A stretch of 5,868 nucleotides of DNA from Flavobacteriaceae bacterium (GTDB lineage Bacteria > Bacteroidota > Bacteroidia > Flavobacteriales > Flavobacteriaceae): positions 28,787-34,654 of the forward strand of contig PABM01000023.1 of NCBI GenBank assembly GCA_002702745.1, read 5' to 3'. Within the stretch, counting starts at the first letter, position 1, and every line of letters begins with the position of its first letter. Under the pieces are notes generated by a model. It searched no databases, was not told the DNA's origin, and worked only from the letters and a program-made list of their open reading frames with translations. A program made the position numbers and the translations under genes. Shown here in pieces: positions 1-5,829 of the stretch.

Positions 1-257
1 GTAAAGTAACTTGGTCTTTCAAAACTTAAAATGTTAATTTCATCAAAAATATCATTCAAGTATTGATAGTCAGAAATGTTTTCAACTAATCCAATTCCAT
101 CATCTGTTTTTTTATAATCGGAAACACCAACTTCAATAAGATAATTTAATTTAAACATTATGGTTCCGTCAAGGTAGTCTTGGTTAAATGTTTGTGCATT
201 AATTAATTTTGTTGCAAGTATTAGTAATATTGTAGGTAAAAAAATTAGTTTTTTCAT
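1..257 (-). CDS. Secreted protein, N-terminal fragment; possible S8 (subtilisin-like) peptidase propeptide (partial)
   Basis: The reading frame opens with ATG at 257-255 on the minus strand and stays open to the window edge (85 complete codons); the C-terminal part is missing. Seen: an N-terminal signal peptide (MKKLIFLPTILLILATKL, then INAQ), with probable cleavage near residue 22, followed by a polar region containing QDYLDGTIMFKLN (about residues 26-38) and, near the edge, LNDIFDEINILSFERPSYF. From family knowledge, Bacteroidota S8 serine peptidases often start their mature chain with a propeptide of the form 'yldGxiyvKlk', then a leucine-rich segment ending in 'vxkPFYr'; the spacing and chemistry here match that pattern. 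The peptidase assignment is inference, because no Asp/His/Ser catalytic motif lies inside the window. The start codon overlaps the stop codon of the upstream plug-domain gene (TAATG), so translation is probably coupled. Alternative: another T9SS-exported surface protein with a similar N-terminal domain. Confidence 0.6.
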   Translation of the reverse strand, partial: MKKLIFLPTILLILATKLINAQTFNQDYLDGTIMFKLNYLIEVGVSDYKKTDDGIGLVENISDYQYLNDIFDEINILSFERPSYF

Positions 258-661
258 TAATTAGATGTTTTTAATTTGATAATTATTGCGCCTCCTCTAG
301 CAATTCCGCCGTACCGATTAGTAGCTGCAAGGGATTTAAGAATAGAAATATTTTTAATTTGTTGTGGATTAATGTGAGTTGGAAAATCAGTTTGGATTGA
401 TCCATCAATATCAAATACAGCATAAGCCTGGTTGTTGATTGATAGGCTCCCACCTCGAATTAGGATTTTTGAGTTGCTATTTGCAACATTATCTCCAATC
501 ACTTTAACACCCGGAAACCTTCCAACAATAACATCTAAAAGAGATGTTGCAGCAGGAGAAATGTAGAAACCAGATGATGATTTGGAAACACCACTATTTT
601 GGGTACCACAGGAAAAGCACCACAAAAAGGACAAAATATAAATAAAAATCATGTTTTTCAT
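257..661 (-). CDS. Stand-alone TonB-dependent receptor plug-domain protein (no beta-barrel)
   Basis: The 134-residue product has a hydrophobic export signal (residues 4-16) ending in W-C-F-S-C-G. C18 could be the lipidated cysteine, but the lipobox is poor. Residues about 37-131 read as the plug domain of SusC/RagA-type receptors: LLDVIVGRFPGVKV (41-54), ILIRGG (66-71), AVFDIDG (81-87, normally 'yVvDGvp'), then INPQQIKNISILKS (97-110), a YGG turn (118-120) and GGAIIIKLK (123-131, normally 'GVIlItTk'). In full receptors this domain closes a roughly 22-strand barrel of about 600-900 residues; here the protein stops three residues after the plug. It has its own signal sequence, an intact frame and a TAATG overlap with the next gene, so it looks like a genuine small protein rather than receptor debris. 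Role unknown; it might bind a TonB-system partner or act as a periplasmic or surface domain. It lies 38 bp after the lipoprotein gene and is probably co-transcribed with it. Confidence 0.8.
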   Translation of the reverse strand: MKNMIFIYILSFLWCFSCGTQNSGVSKSSSGFYISPAATSLLDVIVGRFPGVKVIGDNVANSNSKILIRGGSLSINNQAYAVFDIDGSIQTDFPTHINPQQIKNISILKSLAATNRYGGIARGGAIIIKLKTSN

Positions 662-699
662 CTTAAAAAATAAAACAAAAGCTATGCCACTAATTCAAT

Positions 700-1125
700 C
701 TATTTAAAAATAACTAGTTTTAATTTTTGACCTTTAAAAGTTTCAGCTACTCCTTCAATAGAAATTTCACTTTGCAAGGAAATTCTTACAAATCCGTCTC
801 CATAACTTAGATATGAATATGTAGTATCTCCAATTTCTTTCCATACTAAATTGTATTGTGGAAACTGACTCCACCTTTGAGGTCTTTCGTCATTAGCTTC
901 TCTTTCAATAAATGCAAAAACAGCACCATCCTCCATTACAAGATCATCAATTTCAGGCACTTGTATTTCAAAATTACCATATGTTTTTTCGTCATCAATG
1001 AAAGACAATTCTCCAAATTCAACAATTACAATTTGATGAGATGCTTCATCAATATCAACATCAGGAGTCATATTGATACAAGATGAAATATTAAATGTTA
1101 AAATTAATAAAATTAGATTTTTCAT
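700..1125 (-). CDS. Small lipoprotein of unknown function
   Basis: The product has 141 residues. It begins with a short lysine-led hydrophobic signal and a good lipobox, I-S-S-C, placing the lipidated cysteine at residue 16. An acidic stretch (DVDIDE, 22-27) follows closely, and acidic residues just after the cysteine are typical of surface-exposed Bacteroidota lipoproteins. The mature part is acidic and beta-rich by eye. Its order of motifs (YGNFEIQVPEID, GAVFAFIERE, a W-x-Q-F-P segment, a Tyr-rich strand, a closing KLKLVIFK strand) resembles the C-terminal domain of flavobacterial lipoproteins that carry short collagen-like GPQGPxG repeats, but no such repeat is present. That resemblance is from memory and is a weak inference. 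It is the first gene of a probable three-gene minus-strand operon of exported proteins. It stops with TAG at 702-700. No Shine-Dalgarno sequence or TAnnTTTG element was found ahead of it. Confidence 0.75.
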   Translation of the reverse strand: MKNLILLILTFNISSCINMTPDVDIDEASHQIVIVEFGELSFIDDEKTYGNFEIQVPEIDDLVMEDGAVFAFIEREANDERPQRWSQFPQYNLVWKEIGDTTYSYLSYGDGFVRISLQSEISIEGVAETFKGQKLKLVIFK

Positions 1126-1206
1126 AATTTGATTTTTAAGCTATATAATATTTAAATGTGCAGATAAATTTTTGAAAGTTAAAAAAAATTAAATTATTAA
1201 ATGCAT

Positions 1207-1214
1207 TATCTTTG
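1207..1214 (+). promoter_or_regulatory. Bacteroidota -7 promoter element (TATCTTTG) for the nuclease-antiporter unit
   Basis: TATCTTTG is an exact match to TAnnTTTG, the -7 element recognised by the primary sigma factor of Bacteroidota. No TTG lies at the usual -33 spacing; the nearest, at 1172-1174, is 32 bp upstream, too far for a standard pair. The G of the element is only 5 nt before the ATG at 1220, so transcription would begin at or next to the start codon. The element could also be a chance match in AT-rich DNA. Confidence 0.45.
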
Positions 1215-1219
1215 AGGTA

Positions 1220-2347
1220 ATGAGATTTCTGGTTTTATTATTTATCGTAATTACATTAAATATCCAATCACAGTCGGATTTTGGATCTTCATTTAATCCA
1301 ACATACGGAATAGTTCAATCAAATATTCCTCAGGACTATTACCAAGAAGCTATTGGTAAGTCCTCTGATCAATTAAAAGAAGCACTTTATCAAATAATTT
1401 CTAATCACACTGTATTTCCATACACATCTTCTTCAACTGACACATGGGATATTCTACAATTATCAGATCAAGATCCACAAAATAATAATAATATGATTCT
1501 TGTATATACGGGTCGTTCCCAGGATAAGGGTTATAGGGATGGCAGTGGAAATTATTCTCAGTATGAAAACGGAAATGGGACCCAAAGTAATTCTTGGAAT
1601 AGGGAACATGTATGGCCTAAATCCCATGGTTTCCCCGACCAAGACGATAACGCATATACTGATATTCATAATTTAAAACCTTGTGATCGATCGGTTAATA
1701 GTTCTAGAGGTACAAAAGATTTCGATTATGGAGGTAATCAACACTCTGAAGCTGAACAATGCCTAACAGATTCTGACAGTTGGGAGCCATCGGATTTCGT
1801 TAAGGGTGATATTGCTAGGATATTGTTTTATATGGTAGTGCGTTATGATCCAGGGTATGATCATAACAATAATAGTTTTGATTTAGAGTTAGTAGATCAT
1901 ACAACTCCGGGAAATAATGATCCTATTTTGGGCAAACTCTCTTCTCTCATTCAATGGCACTATGATGATCCTGTTGACGATTTTGAAATTAATAGAAATG
2001 AAATTATTTTTGGTTACCAACAAAATAGAAATCCGTTTATAGATCATCCTAGTCTTGTTAGTTTTTTGTGGGGAGAAAATAGCGGAGAAAATTGGAATGA
2101 GAATTTAGGAATAGATGATATCACGAATGAAAATTTATTTATATATCCAAACCCCTCTAGGGGTGTTATAAATTTTAGTAATACTTTAATTGATGAAAGA
2201 ATTCAGATTTTTTCGATTAATGGACACAAGGTATATGATAAAACTATAACTAATAATTTAATTGATCTAGATTTACAGTCTGGATTTTATCTCCTAAAAA
2301 TTTCCAACAACTCAAGGGTTTTAAACCATAAAATTATAATTAGGTAA
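1220..2347 (+). CDS. Secreted endonuclease I family nuclease with T9SS type A sorting domain
   Basis: This 375-residue non-specific DNA/RNA endonuclease is related to EndA, NucM and Vvn. It has a signal peptide (1-18, ending IQSQ), a nuclease domain (about 40-290) and a C-terminal sorting domain (about 303-375). The beta-beta-alpha-Me site is visible: NREHVWPKSHGFP (127-139), where by family alignment E129 binds the metal and H130 is the general base; then DIHNLKPCDRSVN (148-160) and SSRGTKDFDYG, with N160 the probable second metal ligand. The family's closing motif NRNPFIDHP is at 269-277. The only two cysteines, C155 and C181, could form a disulfide, fitting an exported enzyme. The tail shows LFIYPNPSRGVINF (306-319) and GFYLLKI (355-361) and ends in KIIIR, the type A signal for T9SS export. 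Likely role: degrading extracellular DNA for phosphate and nucleosides, or clearing DNA at the cell surface. ATG 1220 is chosen because it gives the signal peptide. Its stop directly abuts the antiporter ATG. Confidence 0.94.
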   Translation: MRFLVLLFIVITLNIQSQSDFGSSFNPTYGIVQSNIPQDYYQEAIGKSSDQLKEALYQIISNHTVFPYTSSSTDTWDILQLSDQDPQNNNNMILVYTGRSQDKGYRDGSGNYSQYENGNGTQSNSWNREHVWPKSHGFPDQDDNAYTDIHNLKPCDRSVNSSRGTKDFDYGGNQHSEAEQCLTDSDSWEPSDFVKGDIARILFYMVVRYDPGYDHNNNSFDLELVDHTTPGNNDPILGKLSSLIQWHYDDPVDDFEINRNEIIFGYQQNRNPFIDHPSLVSFLWGENSGENWNENLGIDDITNENLFIYPNPSRGVINFSNTLIDERIQIFSINGHKVYDKTITNNLIDLDLQSGFYLLKISNNSRVLNHKIIIR

Positions 2348-3286
2348 ATGAATTTAGCTATGATTTTTTTAGGATTTTTTTTTCTGGTCATAGGTGGTGA
2401 ATTTATTGTAAGATCATCAGTAGCTTTATCCTTAAAGTTTAATGTTTCCAAATTTGTAATAGGAATGACTGTTGTTTCTTTTGCAACTTCGTTACCTGAA
2501 TTAATAGTAAGTGTAAACGCAGCTTTAAATAATTCTCCATCTATTGCAATTAATAATGTAATTGGTTCAAATATCGCTAACATAGGACTAGTATTAGGAG
2601 TTATTTCAGTACTGGGAAACATCTCCGTAGACAATAATTTTTATAAAAGAGATTGGCCATGGATGTTTTTTCTTTCAATTGCTCTTTGGTTATTTATAGC
2701 AAGTGATAATCTGCTAAGTGGTTATGAGGGTTTTTTTCTTATTATATTTTTGTCCGCATTTATTTTTGGTGTACTTAAAAGATCAAATTCAATAGAATCC
2801 ATAAATGATGCAAACAATAAACTTACAAAAGCTTCAAATTTTAAAGTTTTTATCTGGTTAATTATCTCTACTATAACTCTTTATTTTGGATCTGAATTTC
2901 TTGTTGATGGAGCTGTAAATCTAGCTAAACAAATTAACATTAGTGAGGCTGTAATTTCTGTCACTATTGTGGCAATTGGAACTAGTGTTCCCGAATTAGC
3001 TGCTTCTTTAGTAGCAATTGTTAAAAAAGAAGAAGGTATATCTGTAGGAAACTTAATTGGGTCAAATATTTTCAATATTGGATCTGTACTTGGGGTAACG
3101 GCTATAATTAAAGATATTCAAATCGCTCAGGAGATAATTCAAAGAGACATTGTATGGATGTTAATTTTTGCGCTCATTGTGATTATACTAGCTGTAATTC
3201 CTCGCAAAAATTATTTATCAGGTTTCAAAGGCTTAATAATGTTTTCGATGTACTTATATTTTATTTATATAGCATTTGTACAATAA
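2348..3286 (+). CDS. Calcium/sodium antiporter, CaCA family (YrbG/CaxA-like)
   Basis: This 312-residue inner-membrane cation exchanger has the family's usual prokaryotic length (about 310-320). Two homologous halves in inverted orientation each carry an alpha repeat. Alpha-1 includes GGEFIVRSS (16-24), SFATSLPE (44-51) and IGSNIANIGLVLG (72-84). Alpha-2 includes GSEFLVDGA (181-189), IGTSVPE (210-216) and IGSNIFNIGSVLG (237-249). E51 and E216 correspond to the paired acidic Ca2+-binding residues of NCX_Mj; both are intact. Hydrophobic segments are consistent with about ten transmembrane helices, and a polar cytoplasmic-type linker lies at about 143-166 between the halves. The expected role is Ca2+ efflux driven by Na+ (or H+) entry; ion preference cannot be read from sequence. 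The ATG follows the nuclease TAA with no gap, implying one transcript and translational coupling. A second in-frame ATG lies four codons in. The stop codon runs into the shared terminator hairpin. Confidence 0.93.
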   Translation: MNLAMIFLGFFFLVIGGEFIVRSSVALSLKFNVSKFVIGMTVVSFATSLPELIVSVNAALNNSPSIAINNVIGSNIANIGLVLGVISVLGNISVDNNFYKRDWPWMFFLSIALWLFIASDNLLSGYEGFFLIIFLSAFIFGVLKRSNSIESINDANNKLTKASNFKVFIWLIISTITLYFGSEFLVDGAVNLAKQINISEAVISVTIVAIGTSVPELAASLVAIVKKEEGISVGNLIGSNIFNIGSVLGVTAIIKDIQIAQEIIQRDIVWMLIFALIVIILAVIPRKNYLSGFKGLIMFSMYLYFIYIAFVQ

Positions 3287-3318
3287 AAAAAGGGACTATT
3301 TTTCATAATCCCTTTTTT
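3286..3318. terminator. Bidirectional rho-independent terminator between antiporter and glnA
   Basis: AAAAAAGGGA (3286-3295) pairs perfectly with TCCCTTTTTT (3309-3318) around a 13-nt loop. The GGGA/TCCC core is flanked by A on one side and T on the other, so each strand shows a hairpin followed by a T run. It begins at the last base of the antiporter stop codon and lies 20 bp beyond the glnA stop, ideally placed to end both convergent transcripts. The GC core is only three G-C pairs, modest but normal in such AT-rich DNA. Confidence 0.8.
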
Positions 3319-3338
3319 CTAAAACTATAGTTGATTTT

Positions 3339-4343
3339 CTAAGCTGACTTGACCGTCTTGATTATTCTAGCTGCAATTTTATACGGATCAGCATTTGACG
3401 CAGGACGCCTATCTTCAAGCCATCCTTTGTAACCCTTTTCAACAGTGATGATAGGTATTCTTATAGATGCACCTCTATCAGAAACCCCATAGCTGAATTG
3501 ATCGATCGATTGGGTCTCGTGCTGACCCGTTAGTCTTTGTTCATTATAAGCTCCATAAACAGCTATATGATCATCAACTACTGGTCTAAAAGCTTCGCAT
3601 ATTTTTTCATAAGTTTCTTTAGAACCACATGTTCTTAAAGTCTCATTTGAGAAATTAGCGTGCATTCCAGAGCCATTCCAATCACCCTTAACTGGCTTTG
3701 GATGATATTCAATGTAGTAACCATAATCTTCAGTTAATCTGTCAAGAATATATCTTGCTACCCAAAGTTGATCTCCAGCATTTTTTGCACCCTTCCCGAA
3801 AACTTGAAATTCCCACTGTCCACAAGCTACTTCTTGATTAATTCCTTCTATGTTTATTCCTGCAGCAAGGCAAATATCAGCGTGATCTTCAACTAATTGT
3901 CTACCATGAGTATTCTTTCCACCTACCGAACAATAATATAAACCCTGAGGACCGGGGTATCCACCTGGAGGAAAGCCAAGTGGTAAATCAGTATCGTTGT
4001 CCATAATAAAATATTCTTGCTCAAATCCAAACCAAAAATCATTATCATCATCATCAATGGTAGCTCTACCATTTGAGACGTGTGGTGATCCATCTGGGTT
4101 CATTACCTCAGTCATCACAAGAAACCCGTTTTCTCTAGTTGGGTCTGTAAATATTGCAACAGGTTTTAATAAACAATCTGAAGAACCTCCTTCAGCTTGC
4201 TGAGTAGAACTGCCATCAAATGCCCATACAGGACAACTTTCAATTTTTCCATCGAAATCCTTTAATATCTTTGTTTTACTACGCATATTTTGCGTAGGAA
4301 CATATCCGTCAAGCCAAATATATTCAAGTTTTGCTGTGCTCAT
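3339..4343 (-). CDS. glnA: Glutamine synthetase, type II (GSII, eukaryotic-type)
   Basis: The enzyme joins glutamate and ammonia using ATP to make glutamine, the main nitrogen donor in the cytoplasm. At 334 residues it fits the short GSII class (about 330-370) and not GSI (about 470) or GSIII (about 700). An N-terminal beta-grasp domain (about 1-95) includes EYIWLDGY (7-14) and WAFDGSSTQQAEGGSSD (40-56). The catalytic domain carries FWFGFEQEY (103-111; E108 and E110 are metal ligands), GINQEVACGQWEFQ (167-180; E171 and E178), NGSGMHANFS (223-232; H228 contacts ATP or metal by homology), QRLTGQHET (269-277), DRGASIRIP (289-297) and EDRRPASNADPY (310-321). All expected catalytic positions appear intact. 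GSII lacks the adenylylated tyrosine of GSI, so control is probably transcriptional or by feedback; no operator could be identified. It stops with TAG before a strong shared hairpin and is transcribed alone, divergently from purM. The symbol follows common flavobacterial usage; glnII is an equivalent name. Confidence 0.96.
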   Translation of the reverse strand: MSTAKLEYIWLDGYVPTQNMRSKTKILKDFDGKIESCPVWAFDGSSTQQAEGGSSDCLLKPVAIFTDPTRENGFLVMTEVMNPDGSPHVSNGRATIDDDDNDFWFGFEQEYFIMDNDTDLPLGFPPGGYPGPQGLYYCSVGGKNTHGRQLVEDHADICLAAGINIEGINQEVACGQWEFQVFGKGAKNAGDQLWVARYILDRLTEDYGYYIEYHPKPVKGDWNGSGMHANFSNETLRTCGSKETYEKICEAFRPVVDDHIAVYGAYNEQRLTGQHETQSIDQFSYGVSDRGASIRIPIITVEKGYKGWLEDRRPASNADPYKIAARIIKTVKSA

Positions 4344-4616
4344 TTTTTAAAAATATTATAGTTAATTACTTAATTAAAATAAGTGCATAATATATTAATA
4401 AATTTGAAAATCGTTGAGAATTTTTTTCTGATTTTAGAATATTTTTATAAACATTTTAATTATTATGTTTTATTCATATGAAAATCGTAATTTTTAAGCA
4501 TTTTCTATGATTATTGTTAATAACGTAATTTCCTTTTTTTTTATTTTCAAAATCTTAATATGCTTCATACTAAATTTTTTGTGTTTTCTTTAATACTTTT
4601 GTATTCAAATTAATCA
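4344..4616. other. Divergent intergenic control region between glnA and purM
   Basis: This 273-bp stretch is extremely AT-rich and has no credible reading frame or RNA gene. It must hold the promoters of both divergent genes. On the plus strand a -7 element lies at 4594-4601 (listed separately). On the minus strand no TAnnTTTG match was found ahead of glnA, so its promoter is unassigned and may use a different sigma factor or a degenerate element. No G-box-like conserved core or transcription-stopping hairpin that would suggest a purine or glutamine riboswitch was seen. Confidence 0.6.
4594..4601 (+). promoter_or_regulatory. Bacteroidota -7 promoter element (TACTTTTG) for purM
   Basis: TACTTTTG is an exact TAnnTTTG match ending 15 nt before the purM ATG, predicting a leader of only about 8-10 nt. 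The nearest upstream TTTG (4578-4581) is 12 bp away, closer than the usual 17-23 bp spacing for the -33 element, so the match is a half promoter. Its position directly ahead of a gene with no other upstream partner supports it. Confidence 0.5.
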
Positions 4617-5801
4617 ATGTCAAATTCAAAATCATCAGATAACTATTTACAACGAGGAGTGTCAGCTTCCAAGGAAGATGTACATAATGCAATTAAAAAT
4701 CTAGATAAAGGACTTTTTCCTAATGCATTCTGCAAAATTGTACCTGATTATTTAACCGAAAGTGATGAACATTGTATCGTTATGCATGCTGATGGAGCAG
4801 GAACTAAAAGTTCTTTAGCATATATGTATTGGATGGAAACTGGAGACCTTTCTGTATGGAAGGGAATTGCTCAAGATGCTTTAATCATGAATATCGATGA
4901 CTTAATATGTGTTGGTGCCACCGAAAATATCATGCTATCATCTACCATCGGAAGGAATAAAAATAAAATACCAGGTGATGTAATTTCTGCTATTATTAAT
5001 GGCACTAAAGAATTAGTCGATGAACTTAAACAATGTGATATTAATATTCACATGACCGGAGGTGAAACTGCTGATGTTGGTGATCTTGTTAGAACAATAA
5101 TTGTTGATAGCACTGTTGTAGCCAGAATTAAAAAAGATGAAGTAATTGACAATTCAAAAATTTCTGCAGGAAATGTTATTGTTGGATTAGCCTCCCACGG
5201 AAAAGCTACATATGAATCTAACTATAATGGTGGAATGGGCAGTAACGGGCTAACCTCAGCAAGACATGATGTATTTAATAAAATCCTTGCTGAAAAATAT
5301 CCTGAAAGTTATGATAATGATATCCCTGAAGAATTAGTTTACACTGGAACAAAAAAATTGACTGAAAAATTCACTGAAGTTGATATTGATGCGGGAAAAT
5401 TAGTTTTATCTCCAACAAGAACCTATGCTCCTGTAATCAAAAAAATTATCAATTCAATCGGGAATAAAAATATAAATGGTATAATACATTGTAGTGGTGG
5501 AGCTCAAACAAAGATATTACATTTCATTAATGATAATTTACATGTTATTAAGGATAAGTTATTTGATGTTCCTTTTTTATTTAGGTTGATACAAAAAGAA
5601 TCTAATACAAGTTGGCAAGAAATGTATAGAGTGTTTAACTGTGGTCACAGGATGGAATTATATGTGGAATCAAAGTTTGCAGACGAAATAATTAGCATAT
5701 CAAATTCTTTTAATATTGATGCTAAAATTATAGGAAAAGTAGTTGGCTCAGATGAAAAAAAACTTACTATAAAATCAGAGTTTGGTGAGTTTAATTATTA
5801 A
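4617..5801 (+). CDS. purM: Phosphoribosylformylglycinamidine cyclo-ligase (AIR synthase), long Bacteroidota form
   Basis: The enzyme performs the fifth step of de novo purine synthesis in the cytoplasm: ATP-dependent closure of FGAM to 5-aminoimidazole ribonucleotide. The 394 residues exceed the E. coli enzyme (345), as is usual for Bacteroidota homologues. Seen: SASKEDVHNAI (16-26); HADGAGTKSSLAY (57-69), matching the DGVGTK phosphate/ATP loop; GIAQDALIMNIDDLICVGA (83-101), matching the conserved 'maMNvnDil..GA' segment; GGETADVGD (148-156); YNGGMGSNGLTSAR (203-216); LVLSPTRTYAP (262-272); and the C-terminal HCSGGAQTK (291-299) and FNCGHRMELYV (340-350). The last two differ from the E. coli forms (HITGGG, NMGVGM), so the C-terminal domain is divergent, but the overall order is that of PurM. 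It could be labelled 'AIR synthase-related protein'. A -7 element lies just upstream, and prfA probably follows after 28 bp on the same strand. Confidence 0.92.
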   Translation: MSNSKSSDNYLQRGVSASKEDVHNAIKNLDKGLFPNAFCKIVPDYLTESDEHCIVMHADGAGTKSSLAYMYWMETGDLSVWKGIAQDALIMNIDDLICVGATENIMLSSTIGRNKNKIPGDVISAIINGTKELVDELKQCDINIHMTGGETADVGDLVRTIIVDSTVVARIKKDEVIDNSKISAGNVIVGLASHGKATYESNYNGGMGSNGLTSARHDVFNKILAEKYPESYDNDIPEELVYTGTKKLTEKFTEVDIDAGKLVLSPTRTYAPVIKKIINSIGNKNINGIIHCSGGAQTKILHFINDNLHVIKDKLFDVPFLFRLIQKESNTSWQEMYRVFNCGHRMELYVESKFADEIISISNSFNIDAKIIGKVVGSDEKKLTIKSEFGEFNY

Positions 5802-5829
5802 ATTGGATAAGATCTGAAAAAATTAAGTA

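Noticed and set aside
257..661. Plug-domain gene as a pseudogene fragment of a SusC receptor
   Set aside because: It has its own signal sequence, no frameshift or barrel remnant downstream, and a TAATG overlap with an intact next gene.
666..699. Possible promoter between the lipoprotein and plug genes (TAGCTTTTG on the minus strand)
   Set aside because: The element has a 3-nt rather than 2-nt spacer, so it is not an exact TAnnTTTG match, and the 38-bp gap fits an operon.
856..1086. 76-codon open frame on the plus strand
   Set aside because: It lies wholly opposite the lipoprotein gene, has no domain-like pattern and no upstream signals; it is a shadow of the opposite strand.
1483..1494. AAT-rich simple repeat within the nuclease gene
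   Set aside because: It encodes an asparagine run (residues 88-91) in a loop region; such low-complexity stretches are ordinary in AT-rich genomes.
1463..1669. 68-codon open frame on the minus strand
   Set aside because: It is antisense to the catalytic region of the nuclease, whose motifs are well conserved; no independent coding evidence.
2287..2634. 115-codon open frame on the minus strand
   Set aside because: It spans the nuclease-antiporter junction antisense to both; the composition (rich in T, I, N, P) is that of a reversed membrane-protein gene.
2881..3075. 64-codon open frame on the minus strand
   Set aside because: It is antisense to the alpha-2 repeat of the antiporter; no signal or motif of its own.
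3323..3332. Perfect 10-bp palindrome AACTATAGTT between the terminator and the glnA stop
   Set aside because: Too short, with no loop and nothing to tie it to a protein site; likely chance, and the neighbouring hairpin explains the region.
3997..4203. 68-codon open frame on the plus strand
   Set aside because: It is antisense to a highly conserved part of glnA; serine-rich shadow sequence.
4405..4488. Direct repeat TGAAAATCGT at 4405-4414 and 4479-4488 in the glnA-purM spacer
   Set aside because: Two 10-bp copies 74 bp apart are not far above chance in such AT-rich DNA, and there is no third copy or symmetry suggesting a regulator site.
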